A DNA stretch of 64,000 nt from Struthidea cinerea (Eukaryota > Chordata > Aves > Passeriformes > Corcoracidae): contig VZTI01005570.1 of NCBI GenBank assembly GCA_013397865.1, forward strand, positions 661,675 to 725,674, read 5' to 3'. Numbering within the stretch: the stretch's first letter is position 1; the number at the start of each line of letters is the position of its first letter. The position numbers were made by a program, and so were the translations under genes. Positions 25,717 to 39,492 of this stretch are shown here, piece after piece. The notes beneath the pieces are model-generated. The model had not been told where the DNA came from, searched no databases, and saw only the letters and a list, made by a program, of their open reading frames with translations.

Positions 25717-28107
25717 CAAAGGTGCAAAAAACACCCTTTCTCCATTATTATAAATCATCCCTGTTTAAAACATTTGTGCTTTTGCCGATGTGTCACAAAA
25801 CGCATATTTTTCTTTTTATTCCTTAGAACTGTAGAGCAATCTGTTTAGCTGGGGCCTCATTGATTATAGTTTCTACTTGCAACAAATAAGATGCACATAA
25901 GCAAACTATTTCAGCCCAAATGAAAACAAAACCAAAAAATGTTACCATTAAAATGCCATTTATCAGCTGTCAGATCGATATGCGAAACTGAGTTAGTATT
26001 TGAAATGCCAGTCTATGCAAATAAAGAAGTGTTCTGATCCCTCACCATGGTTTTTTCTGTAAATACCGACTGACATACTGAAACTATATGGCAACAAAAC
26101 ATGCAGTAAAGCTTTTCTCCTAAAGTTTGCATAAACATGTCAGCAAACTAAATATAAATGCTAAGCCTGTTATTACATGTATAGCCTTTAAAAACAAAAT
26201 AAATCCTTTAAATTTCCCCTGAATGTATATGTGTATGTAAAGAATGATTTCAACTTAGTCCAATTGAGTTTAAGAGCTTTGAAACTGCAGTTAAGTTCCA
26301 GTACATACAAAGAAAAAGAGAACTTGAGATATGAGGCTGAGTAAGCAACAGGACAGTAGAGGAGTCAGTGTATAGGAAAAACAATACAGTAGTATTAAAA
26401 GGTGAAGCATCTTAAAAAAATCTGGAAAAGTCTTAGTCCATTCTGAGATCTCATCCTTGTGCCCCCATTTTGTGAGTTCCAGTTCTCTAGTTACAAAATT
26501 ACGTGCTTGTAATCCCACAAAAACCTAAATGTGGGCCTAAACTTCCTTTGGTGTACAAAGAAAACAAAAGGCAGCACCACGCACACAACCTGCCAACCAA
26601 GGTAGTTTGAGAACCAATATTACATTTGTGTTTGAAATTTAGGAGCCAGTCCAGCAATATCCTGACACCTGAGGATATTGAGACAGCCAATGATTAAACA
26701 CATTTTTAAGGGGAAAACCAGCAAAACCCAAGCCTCATTCAAATCTAATGCATATTATAGAATATATTTGGAGGGAAGAAACCAGTAAGTGTATTAAATA
26801 GTGTTATTAAAAAAGAAAGATTTATTCTAATTAATTGCTGTATGTTAACAGAAATCCTACATGATTTTTACAGATAGCCTTTGACTTGCCTGCATCAACA
26901 AGCACACCAAAAATTATTCTGAAGCAGTACGGAATCTGAATTCAAAGTGAACTACTGTGTTACAGTTATGTATTTTGATAGCATGATGTAATCTGCATAT
27001 TTTTAATAGTGGAAAACAAATACAAGATGATAATCGACTACAAAACAACTTAAGCCAAAGATTGCACTGCTCTTTGTGTGGAATGGCATAGGAAGGGACC
27101 AGAAACTGCAGGTTTCTACTGCCACTACAGTTTTTGCCATCACAGCTCTATGGAGGTGTAATATTAACACAGTGTAAAGAGCAATGAAAATATTTGCAGA
27201 GTAACCAGTGCCAGAGACGTCAATGATAAAGAACTTCAACACAGACTGTTCCAAAAAACATGAATAAACACACAAGTAGAAAGACTGGCTTTAAATAGTA
27301 AGGAGTGAAAATGGGCAGATAACATGCATGTCTGAATTGCAGCATTCTGCAAGTATAGGGCTTCCTTCAGCAAATCTCCAAAACTAAGGTTTGGGATCCT
27401 ATTGGTTCACTAGCACAATGTGCAATATTTAATTCATGCAGGGAGACCTGAGATAAACAGCACGATGTACAGGCTGCAGCACAAAAATGGAACATCTCAC
27501 ATGAAAATATTTTCCTCAGACAAATGGCAATGTATCACCCACAAGGTTTCATAATGGAAATCTCCCTCCAAAAAAACCCTCCAGCCTTACTCCCCCGTAC
27601 AGGTACAATGCTTATGCTCTCCTGAAGTGTTGCAGTGCTAGCTACCTTTCCGGCACAGAGGCATTGCCACTCTTACACTATGCAGCACTACAAAGCCATC
27701 TCTTTCCTATGACTGGACAATTCCGTATCTTTTTTTAAAACAAATTTATGCAAAGGAAAAATTAACGGTTATAAACACAGCTTAAGTATATTAAAGCACA
27801 GTAAGCATAACCAAGGATCCCTCACTTTCCAGCACCTGCTTTCGTCATGCAGATTTCCCCCCTCCTCTGGTGGCACAGGGGAATCTATTTGGGTTTTGCT
27901 GCTGCTGTTCAATTAAAAAAAGAAAAATTTAGCATTGTCAGTTATTTAAGTTATTAATTAATTACTACTCTGTGCATGATACAGTCTTTGTTTCCAGTAC
28001 TGTTGTGTAGCTCTGCTTATTCCTTGAACATATATTATCTATAATTACTGTTAATTTGAGGTAGGACATGAAAAAGTTCATCTTCCCTACTCTGCAGTTT
28101 TTCCCGT

Positions 28108-28563
28108 TTACTTTTTCTGTGGTTGCTGCAGGGATTCGGAGCTCTCAGCCTGCTGGCTCTGAAGTTCTGAAACAGCAATGTTGAAGCAGTGGAAAAGGCA
28201 CGTGTGTGCAAGAGAGGCAGCGGCGCAGGGACTCGGACACCGCTGCATTTTGCCGGTGGTGACCCGGGAGAAACAGCAGCATAGTGCAGGTGACAAATGA
28301 GAGGAGTCTGCTGCCAGTGTAATCCAAGACATATCTGTTAAAAACACAAAACACAGCAGGAGTGCTGTTGTCTGTGAGATATGCCTCCTCCAGAAAAAGG
28401 TCAATACTGATGAGGATGGAGATACAGGGGCAGCACAATACAGGGGGATATCTGGCTCCACAGTATCAGCACTGACAATCTGACAGGGGCCAGTGAGGGG
28501 TGGCTTTATCAAAAGCAGACAGATTGATTCAAAATCACCTGGAAATTGAAGAATTTTTTTCAA
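28108..28563 (-). other. Open frame of 151 codons, probably not a gene
   Basis: The minus strand is open from an ATG at 28,561-28,563 to a stop at 28,108. The composition is rich in Ser, Cys, Leu and Gln and I recognise no domain, signal peptide or conserved motif. A second overlapping minus-strand frame (28,145-28,438) is also open, which fits a GC-richer segment having few chance stops. On the plus strand a pyrimidine-rich tract ends in CTGCAG at about 28,130 and AG/GTGACA follows near 28,289, but all three intervening plus frames are closed. I list it only because of its length. Confidence 0.12.
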
Positions 28564-31500
28564 GCTAACAATGTTATTCTAATCCTCTGAAGGGATTCCT
28601 AGGACATTGGTGCTTTTACCGTACTACTGAACTAAAAGCAATTCAAAGTGCTTTTAATCTTGTCATTCCACTAATATGTTTAAATACAAATTTTTAAAAA
28701 ATCTGGGTCAAAAAGAAGTGCTACACTATATTAAAATAAAAGCTTTCATAGGTGAATAGCAAAAGAAAAATGCCAACAAGGGCTGAAATAGGCAAACCTG
28801 GGTCTCACTGCAAGGTTCAAAAATTTGATTAGAACAATCTCAGGAAAGGTAGGAAGTATACACATTCATCCTGTTCAAGTGATTACTTTTTTATTTTCAA
28901 GTACATGCTAACAACAACAAAAAACCCCTAACTATTACTAAATTGCAAATCTTCCCAGACATTGTTCCAGCAATGTAATAGGTGTTAAAACACAATTAGG
29001 AATATATATTTCCTTCTCTTCTGTGGGCCTGCCCACAGTGCCATAGGGCATTCACAGCTAACTGTAAGCTGAAAGGATTTCAGTCAGACATTCATAAAAA
29101 TAAGACCTGGAAAGAAGTGCCAGAGGACAATAAATGCACTTTTTCCTCAAGAAATTCAACAATACTCACATTATTTTTGATAAATGTTTGTCTAGATGTT
29201 TTTACTTTTCAGACAGGCTTCAGCATCAGTGATACTATTGTGATGTCGTTACCATTCTAAAGCTCTAGGCTCCCACAGGCTGTTGCCCAGCTTGTTTCTC
29301 TCCAGTCTCTATCTGAAGAGAGACAAACGGCTTCGCATTTGTCCCTGGTTCAACTGCAATTCATCTCTCTCCAACTATTTGGTTGTCTGTACCCCTTTGG
29401 GTTGCAGTCCTCTCTTCTATTGCAAACTTCAGGCTTGGAATGAATCTGTAACTTGGAGAATGCATTATGCAGTGCTTGTTTGCATCAAATGAGAGTGTGA
29501 CACCTTATCTGCAACCTTATTATCTTAACATCACATGAAGTGATTTAACAGAAATTACTCTGCTGAGCTCTTTGAAAGTCATCCTTTTCCACCCTGTCCC
29601 CTTTAAGAAGTGTCAAAACTTTCTTAAAGATAACTAGAAAACTCGATATTCAAGGGGAAGGAAAAAACCCAACAAAAACCAACAACCAAAAAAACCCCTG
29701 CAAGTCTCTAATATGCACTTCAATTCAGTGGCAACTTTTTGCTGTTTTAAACACAGAACACCCAAACTTCATCCCATAAATGTTGAAACACAACCTTTTA
29801 AAGCTTTTTAAAAAAGTGTTCTCCATTGTTCTTCCTCCCCATCAAAACCCAGTGTAATTTAATGAAACATTAAGGCTCTAGAAGAATGGATTTCTCTGAG
29901 CATAACAGGAGTACAATTTGCAACCAGCTCAAACAAAAGACAGTAATCTCTTCCCTCCTGTTGGCACTGTAATAACAACAAAGCAAAACATGGCTTTTGT
30001 AGCCAGAGAGCAAATACAGCTTGTCAAAAATCTACTCATCTCTTCCTTTCAAAGAAGCATCAGCTTCACAAACCATCTTTTATTACAAAATTTAAATGCT
30101 TGTTTGGCCATAAAAATGCTCTATTTGACACTTCAAGCATACTGTTGAGTATAATAAAACAGAAGGAGTAGTAGCCTATTACTATTTATCATGTGAATTC
30201 ACTCACCTGAATTGATACCAACACTCAACACGAGCTCAGCACTCGGTTCAGTGATAGCTGATAATTAATGGTGCTGCTTGCATACAAGTTCAAAAATCTG
30301 TACCCAGCATTTGCCACGTAGCTGACAAACACATTATCTTCCGATAAACATTTGCAGCAGAAAGCCCAGTGCTCAATTAAGACAAGTAAATTAGCATCTA
30401 AAATTCACTGTACAACTCGCATTTTATGAAGGTGTAAACCTCTTGGAAGGTCAGAGAATTAGTGTAGCATCCAGCACCTGGCGAGCCATGATGTACAATA
30501 CTGAGAATGCTTCACCTCCACAGATTGCCTGAGCAGCCTTCAAATCTCAGTTGGTGTCAAAGCAGAAAAAGAAGATGAAATCAAACTTTACAGAACAGCA
30601 AAATTCATACTAATATAGAACAGCACCAGTCCTCGTGAGGGATCTGTGGGGAATATTTGAGTTCCCTATTGCAGGCACATCGAGAATCAAACGTTAAATC
30701 TTTCAGGCTATATGATTTATTACTTTAAACCACGCAGACCCATGAAAAGGAACAGACTTCCTGTTTTCTCATTATCTATACATTTCCTCACCGCTGCAGA
30801 GAAGCCATCAGACAAAGAGTCAACTACATTGTTGAACAAATATGTGAAGTGTTAGGTAAGAACTGTAGATAACTTAAACCTAACCTCATTATTTCAAGCA
30901 TCTCGTCCAGTAAAACCAACCAGATACCAATTTCACAAGTGATAGAAAATAGAAGGGAGTCTCACCAATGCCAACAAATAACAATATTCTACAAAGACTG
31001 AGGAGAACAAAATTAAATCGCCCTGCAAAAAGAAAGAAACTGAACTCTGAGAAAAGGGACAAAATTACAACACTGAAGGACATGATGAAAAGAACACATT
31101 AACGTTAACAACTTTGAGACAAAGAAAAGATGTCTGTGCCTATGACCATGCCAGCAATCAGCTTGAACAAGGCTAAACCACACCTGAGCTGTATCCAAAG
31201 GCAGCTGTTTCCTTCAGAGGTACAGAACAACCTCTCTGGGTGGCTCTTGGTGCTGTGGCATTGCTAAAAATATATAGAAAACTGAGGAAACAAAGACTTT
31301 GAGATAGATAATCTCTTTTTTTTTTAATAAACCAGCTCTTCCAGTTGGTACTCAGCTCTCCTCAGGGCAAGACTTACCCATGTCTAACTGGAAAGAAATG
31401 GTAAAATGCTTTACCCACAAAGACATTTGAGATTTTCAGCAGGGGATTAGCAGTAACAAAAGCAAGAGCTAGGAACAGAAATAAGGGTGGCTGAGTAGCC

Positions 31501-33010
31501 CAAGCAAATATTGACATCAACCATTTCTGCAATGTTCTGGTAAAGGGGTCCAATAATTGATATATTTGCATTAAGAAAGAGGTAAATGCCTGTGGGGTTT
31601 AAGAAAGAATTCTGAAGAAATATGGACTTCTTCAGCCTAATTCCTAATCTTTTGCCTAAGAAATATTCTCCTTTAAAAATTATGTATCTATGGCAAGGGG
31701 ACATTCAGTTTTTTCCCCACAAGTCTCAAATACAACTTGTCAGTAAATAAAGCTATTTCAGCACATATTATTCAGCTCCATGTCTTAGTGAAAAAATTCA
31801 CTATCATTACATAAAATCCTTTCACAGCTATTCATATGACTACACAGCACTGGAGAGAAATTGAAAGATCATGATAAATCATCACTGCCATCACAGCAAA
31901 CAACAAAGAACTCTGTACAAATTGTATAGACCCCAAAAAAAGGTAAAGATCTGAATACAAATTTAAAATATCCCATTATATTAATTCCTATGGCATTCCA
32001 TCAAACAGAAAATAGCATCCATGGCCAGATTCTACCAGCTATTATCATAGTTTAAAATTCACAAACAAGGTCAAAAAAATAAATCAGTACAAAGAAATGG
32101 AAGTATATTTCTACCTTATAAACTGTTTAAAAAATTTGTCTGAATCCATCCCTTGCAGCAAAGAGCAATGAGTAACATGGCAGCAGATGCAAAAGCCATG
32201 CCCATAGCACCATCTCCACCTGCAGCCCGTGCTGCACCTCGCTGACGATTCTAATGGGAGCCATACTCAGATTTTCATATATGAAGTACACAAAGACAGT
32301 GCATTTAATGGCCTAAATACAGACTTAAGCACATGCATATGTTTGGGTTTAGTGTTTTGCTATGTGAAGTGATGGTTTTCTCCTAGCCCTTTGGTTTGTT
32401 ATCTTTAAAAACCACCAGAATTTCCTTTTCTTCTTCATAAAGTGTTTTGTTTTTTTTTTCCTCAGTTGGGTGTTTATCTATTTTAAATCCTGTTACTTCA
32501 TTATTTTTTCTTTGCTCCTTCCTGCTTTCCTTCTCAAACACAAGCTGAATAAGTCATGTATCATAGGATTTCAAACTTGAGCCAAATTGATATCTCAGTA
32601 TTCATACTAAGACCATGGAAAACTTCCACATCATTCAAATTAATATTTCACAGACAACTGGATGACTTGGCAGTTCTTACTGCTACAACTTTAGCTCCAT
32701 ATCACAGTGAAAACTGAGATACTGAATGACAACTTTCAATTATTAATTCTTTCTACTTAATAAATTGCACATTAGCCTTTTCTGTCCATATCAGCAAATC
32801 ATCACTGGATTACATGTAATACGGGTTAAGAATCTTCTTTAGAACATACATACAGAAATAAAATCATATGAACATTTGAACACTGAAAAGTGTTAGCAGA
32901 GAAATTTTCCAGGTTTCTGCAGCACTGTGAGAGCTCTGTTTCTCACAGAAACTATGAAAAACAGTGCTACAGGTTTGTAAGCAAAACTTTCTCTATCTTG
33001 CCCCGGCAGC

Positions 33011-33211
33011 TGTTGTGTAATATTGTTATGATATTGCCTGGGAAAATATTCTGAAAGGTTTTAGCCAACCGGTACGGGAGGCGGATGGTCGGTGACCAAT
33101 GACCTTATGCCATGCTGGTGACCCAAGTCATATAAACTGATTTATAATTAAATAAATGGGTTATTATTGCTCCTGAACACGTGTGTCATTCCTCGCCGTT
33201 AGTGCCACTCA
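33011..33211 (+). mobile_element. Compact solo LTR, about 201 bp
   Basis: The segment begins TGTTGTGTAATATTG and ends CACTCA, giving the TG...CA ends of a retroviral long terminal repeat. Signals occur in the expected order: CCAAT at 33,096-33,100, TATAAA at 33,131-33,136 and AATAAA at 33,151-33,156, then a GT-rich stretch. CAGC lies directly outside both ends (33,007-33,010 and 33,212-33,215), consistent with a 4-bp target-site duplication as made by gammaretrovirus-like (class I) elements. No internal retroviral sequence adjoins it, so it would be a solo LTR. The length is short for an LTR and a 4-bp match can occur by chance, so the precise ends are less certain than the identity. Confidence 0.6.
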
Positions 33212-35548
33212 CAGCGACATGAACAAACTTCACTTTGCCCAAGTGACCACCGAAGAGTCACCCCAGAGCTCACAGAACAAGGTGTTGCCCATTTTCCCAA
33301 AGAAGTATCTACCCACTGAGAAGATTTAGATTTGCAGTACAAATGAATGTTCTTCTTCTTCTGTGTCCAAGCTTTAATCAGAATCTTCAGAGTCTGGTTC
33401 CAAATACTTCCAGCTTGATAACCTGTTTTAGATCCTGTTTCTGTGTTTGACCCAGGACACAGCTGTTTGTAGTCCTGTGTGTGTGTCCTAAGGTGTGCAC
33501 TGTGTTGATGCTCAAGAACTCACCTGAATGTAACACAGTTTTAGCAGTTCCCTGTATGTCTTCTGGTTTGGTTTTTTTTTCTCCTCCACTTCTGCCTTTT
33601 CAATCTCACTTTTATTCTTCCATACACTTTAATTAAACTCACTGAGCTTTTGAAGTTTTCTATTAAAAAAGGCATATCTTGCACACCAGGTGGGCAATTA
33701 CAAGCACTTGCTGCTCTGGGCTGCTGGTGAATTTTTCAAATTAACTCACCTAGCTCTTAGAAGAGTAGAAACACATCATTAGACAACATTCACATTCAAA
33801 GGAGGCATTAGGAAAAGTGAGACAACTGCATTTCACTCATTTTTAAGATGTAAACAAAACTGATGATACACCCACTTGTGAGGGAACAAGTAGAAGAGGC
33901 AAATACCAAAATATGTGGAAGTAGTTCTCAGGACTGCAGTATTTTGACTTTTATACATAAGACTTAGTTACTGCTTTCCTGTTTCCTGCCAGAATTTTTT
34001 GGCAACTCTATCAGAGTCAAATGTGACACTACCAAACACAGGTAACTCAAATGAAACACTGTTTTGAGTCAGCTATTTTTATTCATGCTCTGCATATTAT
34101 GAGAGCATCTATCTACTACTGCATATCAAATCAGGAATAAAGCAGCCAAATAATAACAAATACTGTATAATATCAGTCTTTCATTAGGTCAACATGACAG
34201 GCAGAAAACCTGCTTGAATAGACCTCACTGAACAACATTAAGCTGCAAGCTGCTCATTTACAGTTTGTCCAAGCAAAAGAAACAAAGGATTTGCAGCATT
34301 TTTCCTTAAATGTCTTATTAAACCCAGTATAAAGCTATTGATACTGAGCATTGACCAATACACAGCTGATACATCTTCTGGAAGAGAGACAAAATTCATA
34401 CAAGCACAGTCTTTAAATCTGTTTCTTTACCCCTGCCAGACTGATAAGACTGTTAGACACCAAGTGCAGAAGCCCAGAGCCATGGTAGCCAACATCCCTG
34501 GACAAGCTCCCAAAACATGCCAGGAAGTGGTAAAAGCTGACTGTGAAAGAAACATATTGCACCTCTTGAGACCCACAATCCTGCACAGATGTACATTTCT
34601 GCTGAGACTGGGCAGGAACACACAGCATCTCACTGAAACAACAGGTCTGTTGGCTGCTCTGAACAACCACTTCCAAACTCAAATGAATATTCAAGGAAAT
34701 GAATTCTCAAGGATGTGTGGAATATAAGGATATTTGACTAAGGGCAATTCAACCAAAGAAAAAGACAGAAGATGGGAAAAGTAATAGGTTAACCCACCCA
34801 GCTGTGCAAAACTCAAGAAGCAGAAGAGGGCCAAGATGATAAAGCGGCGATGGCGCTGTTGCCCGTTTGCACCTCTGGAGATTTGCTCCGCCTTGCTGCT
34901 GGGTGAACCCACAAGAGATCCCAATGTGTGCCAGTCAGAGTCTGCTCAGAGCATCCAAAGACCTGCACCCGGAAAAAACTTCTCAAACGCAATGGCAGAA
35001 CTTTCTGGCTTCCCCCCTCCTGTAGCCTTCAGAGATTGCATAATTGATAAAATACGAGGATCAACACTGATTGCAATGGCAAAATTGGCTTTTAATGGCA
35101 ATCAACCTGAGTTATAACTGGCTGCTCTAAATTGAGCAGTGACACAGTACAGCTCTAGTTCCTCCACACACAACTGACTTTTATTAGCAATGTTACATCC
35201 TCTAAGTGGAGAGCAGTCTTTCTCAAGCTACTGCTGTTATTTTAAATGCCTCTCACACTGTGAACAAATTTATTTACCAATACTCTCAAAGCAATTCTCT
35301 AAATCTCAGATCACTAAATTAAGCAGTCATTCAAGCACCTTATCTCATTAATCATGAAGAGGCAAAGATCTTATGATTTACAATCAAAGCCAAAACTAAT
35401 TTTCTCCCAAAGGCCAAAACAATTCACCTGAACATCCTTAAAGGAAACATAAGAATGAGACAGTTCATGACAACTTCAGACAAACCTACTGGGGTTCAAA
35501 TGATTACATTTGGCTCATGTGACCGCATTTTTTCCTTTTCAAATTTCC

Positions 35549-35568
35549 CCTTAATTGGAAAATTAAGG
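35549..35568. repeat. Short hairpin, 8-bp stem, 4-nt loop
   Basis: CCTTAATT, then GGAA, then AATTAAGG. This is a small perfect AT-rich inverted repeat of a size expected occasionally by chance. Confidence 0.8.
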
Positions 35569-38500
35569 AATAAGTCTTGTCAAAGCATAGATTTTTTTGT
35601 GTGTTTTGTGATTCTTCTGGTTGAATAGAACACAGCTCTCCCCTGTACACCCCCACCTTGGTTTTTTTCCTTTAAAAAGGCTTCCATACATGCAAAAAAG
35701 CCCTCAACAAACCCCCCAAAATTGATAGAAGACCTGGTTGAACTTATTTGGGTCCACTTAGTCTATGTAGGCAACATTGTGAATGGCCAACAAGATAAAT
35801 TCTGAAAGACTAGAAGTTATACTAGTGCCATATGTTATCTCCCTGTTACGTCATCTTTTCAGCTGTATTGTTTCATCTTGAACACTTTCTAATCCATGTC
35901 TTTCCATATGCTCTCATTGAGTTTTCTAGACACTGATTTTGTGGTAAAAAAATAGAATATGTCTCTCTGAAGTAGCTACTCGCCTTGTCAAGGAATATGG
36001 AACTTACAGTCCCACAGTTATTTATAGAATAGGCTCTCTATGGATCTTCTATATGGAACTCTCACTGAATCTGGTGTAAATATAAGTTCCAGAAATCGGT
36101 GAGAAGTCCAAAAATGTATCTACAAATCATTCCACATCTACTAATAATTTCCAGGTGGACACTTCCCCAGTTAAATTCTAAAAATTAATCTGTTTAGGAC
36201 ACATAAAAGATATGTAAAACTTCTACATCACTGAACTCTGTCAAGAGAAATATGATGATACTCAAAACACCTTTCTTTGCTCATGCCATCTAGATTACCT
36301 TCAACATCTATCATGTGTTCTGGATTACTTTCACTACCAATTCTGATACATTTCAAAGGAAGTTAACTTGCCTTTGCTGCATACCCTCATCTGAGCAAAA
36401 TAAAAAAGCTCATGTAATATTTATAAGGTAATAAGCACAAAGAATCTCATAAGAATGCGTTAACTGGGATATAGATGATCCATGATCCCCTAAAACTATT
36501 TTATACTCTGTATCACATGTGATTTACAGCAAGTATTTCTAATGTAAAATGTATTTTTTCTTAACATTTGTCTCTTTGAAAGGCTACATAGAAATGGCAA
36601 CACCAATTAATATTTTATAACATCATGCATAATAATAATAAAAGTCTTCTAAACTAACATATAGAAAAATCAAATACATTACTTTTGAAAAGAGGGTTTA
36701 ACAAATTAGGAGTCATGTGATTTTTGTGAAATAGGCACATTCATAAAATGTGTTTTTAAGCCATTGGCAATACAGCTGTGCATTGCTGTTAGAACAGGTT
36801 CATCTCCCCTTTTCACATCAGCAACAGCAGCTTGTACCACATTTCAGATCAGGTTTTTTGTAAGCCAACTGCCCTATATGCTTTGCTGAAGTTTTTAATT
36901 CGCAGACTCAGTGACTTCAAACATAACTGCTCCCATGGGAACTTTTGGAAGCTACACTATGGTATGTGCTGAATTTCCCCAAACTGACAAAGGGTGATGA
37001 GTCACCTCAGCACTAATCCTAAAATCACTGAAGTGTAGCAAGTGTCCTCAAAGGAAGGGTTAGCACCCAGGGACACTCTGCAATCCCAGACTGGGCTGAA
37101 TTTCTGCCATGACAGGTAAGCAGAGATTTGTGTGTGTGTACCTGTGGGGACACACACGTACAGGCATTAAATCACTTGTGTTAGCTGAAAGCTGTCATTT
37201 CAACAGTGTTTCTAACTATATTTAGAGTGTGAAATTTTACTGATTCACAAAAGAAGCAAGGAATTCATGGATCATGCCAAAGGCAAGTGGATTGGGTTAT
37301 TTTTAATCAGCTCTACTAAGAGCCTAAACTCACAGAAGTAGAATATAGAGTTTGAGCTGGTTTGGGTTATTTTTATCTCTACATAGGTCAAGTTCTCATC
37401 TGACTTTCAGCAGTAATTCACACTGCTTAAGGTGGGAAACATTGACAAAGACATCCTTATAAACTGCTTGAAACTTCAGCTATGTGCTCACACTCTTCTC
37501 ATTAAAAGGCTGACAGTTTTTCTAGCTATAAGTGAAAATAGATAATTACTTCATAAATACTTTGAAACAATTATTTCTTGCTTGAGTTTCTAAAGTTTTT
37601 GTTCAGCATATACATTAGTGCTGCATTCTACATTTAAATTCTAATACTTTTTGCTCTATTTCACAGGTAGGTGCAAATGGAATTTTAGCATTGTTTTCCT
37701 AATGATTGTAGCCACCGATTCCAAAGAAGGACTAAATTAATGAACTCCTCTAGGCATACTTCTATTTTATGTGAAATAACTTCTGGGAAATACTTTTCCT
37801 TGTAACTTACCTCATACATTCCAAGATTTATAATTTGCAACCCTTACACGTTACATCTAAACACAACAAATTCAAGACTGTCTTGATCTGTCTTACAGTG
37901 ACCACAGAAAAATGTTTAGGTAACATATCTGGAGGAATGAACCCAGAACCAACACACTTCAGAGGACGAAAACTGTAAAAACATACAGCCTTTTACAATT
38001 ACAAGCCCTCTTCAGTGGAACTTGATTCTGGAAGCCTCACGGGTGTGATGAGATCAAGGGTAGAAACTACTCCCATTGCAAGACAGGATGGAGAGGTCAC
38101 TCAGTCTTGAAGGGACCTTTGTACAAAGGTTTGAGACTTTATAGATTAGGAATTTTATAATTCTGGAAATAAAGGTTATATGTGATTGTCACTAAGTAAA
38201 CAAAATCACTGCTGAAATGAGTTCTCATGGGGACATTACATAGAGCAAATCACCCCTGAAAATTTCCTCCAGCTCTTATTCTTGAATAACAGATATAAAA
38301 AGAGATTCAAAACAAGCATATTGAAAAAAAAGTCAAACATTACCTGGAAGCAGCTTAGTGGTTTCTCAGACAGAACGTACAAAAGGCCAGAGAAAACCCT
38401 TTGCCTCATATTTACTGCAGAATATAGAGGCTTAAATTACTTATGCTGCTTTTATGAAGCATGTACCATGAAACTTTCATCTAGCTATAGTCTTTAGGCT

Positions 38501-38631
38501 ACACACTGTGGCAAGATTAAAAGAAAGGTGGTCTGGATGAAAATGGATTCCTTTTGCTTGCAGACATTTATTGTATCATTCATTATAGTGAATGAAAGCT
38601 AGAACATATTGACATTTCTGGTAGAAAGTTT

Positions 38632-38651
38632 AAAAAAAAAAAAAAAAAAAA
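38632..38651. repeat. A20 homopolymer
   Basis: Twenty consecutive A residues. No retrocopy parent sequence is recognisable upstream, so it is treated as a simple tract. Confidence 0.9.
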
Positions 38652-39437
38652 GACCTAAAGAAAATGGAGACTTTTCACTCTATTAGCTGAGAACAGCACA
38701 CAGAGAAACAAGAAATCTTTATTAAACCTGAACATAATGAAAGCAGTTTTAAGGTATTAACTTTACACCAGAACAATCTGTGCAAGGAATCCAAGGTGGG
38801 CTTGTTCCTTCTCTCGCTTGAGAAAATGAACAAGATCCTGCAAATTAATGAAGCAAAATCAGAGTGTGACACCATGAGAAGAAGTTCTGTACACTTCATA
38901 ACTAGGTAGGAGCAAACAACTGTATCTGAACCTGCCAGGAAACAGGATAGATGCTTTTACAAGCTGCCTTTCCTGAAAACCACAGTGCAACTGGAAATTG
39001 ATTCTTCCTCAGTTAAACAATGTCAGTTCTGCTCCTTTTGAGCAACTGAGCTCTCTTGCACTGCAGATTACATGAAAGGACAGGAGCAGGTGGTGCACTG
39101 AAGAGGCAGCACGCTCAACTCTACTAATGTGCTACTAAGGTAATTGAAAATTCAGCAATACTGCACAGGGTAATTGAAAGACACAAACAGCTTTGATCTA
39201 ATATTGCCATTATCTAATATTGCAAACATCCATCTCTCAATCACATACACGGCTGTTTTAAGATCATAAAAACAATTTAAATATAATTATAATGAATGTT
39301 CAAGTCTTCTAATTTAATAAGGCTACATCTGGTTTTACTACATCAAATTTCTTTTAATGTTTTATTATATCAAAGCAATTAGGAATCTACAAGCAATACA
39401 CTGGGGGAAATTTTTTTTATCAGAAAATATGTATTTG

Positions 39438-39454
39438 GTAAGAAGCCTTCTTAC
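39438..39454. repeat. 8-bp palindrome arms with 1-nt centre
   Basis: GTAAGAAG, one central C, then CTTCTTAC. It lies only 11 bp before a second, longer hairpin at 39,466-39,492, so the two form a small cluster of dyad symmetry. Confidence 0.88.
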
Positions 39455-39465
39455 AATAACACCAC

Positions 39466-39492
39466 TCATAATGCTTATATTGAGCATTATGA
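39466..39492. repeat. Perfect hairpin, 10-bp stem, 7-nt loop
   Basis: TCATAATGCT at 39,466-39,475, loop TATATTG, then AGCATTATGA at 39,483-39,492. It is adjacent to the palindrome at 39,438-39,454 and no known element accounts for the pair. Confidence 0.88.

Larger units (their letters stand above)
24621..33006. other. Non-coding stretch, about 8.4 kb
   Basis: No gene is recognised. It contains a perfect hairpin at 25,676-25,716 and a block of raised GC at about 28,120-28,520. The minus strand there is open for 151 codons (28,108-28,563), the second longest frame in the window, but its translation is rich in Ser, Cys and Gln without recognisable domains. The rest is AT-rich with many short chance frames. 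Confidence 0.5.
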
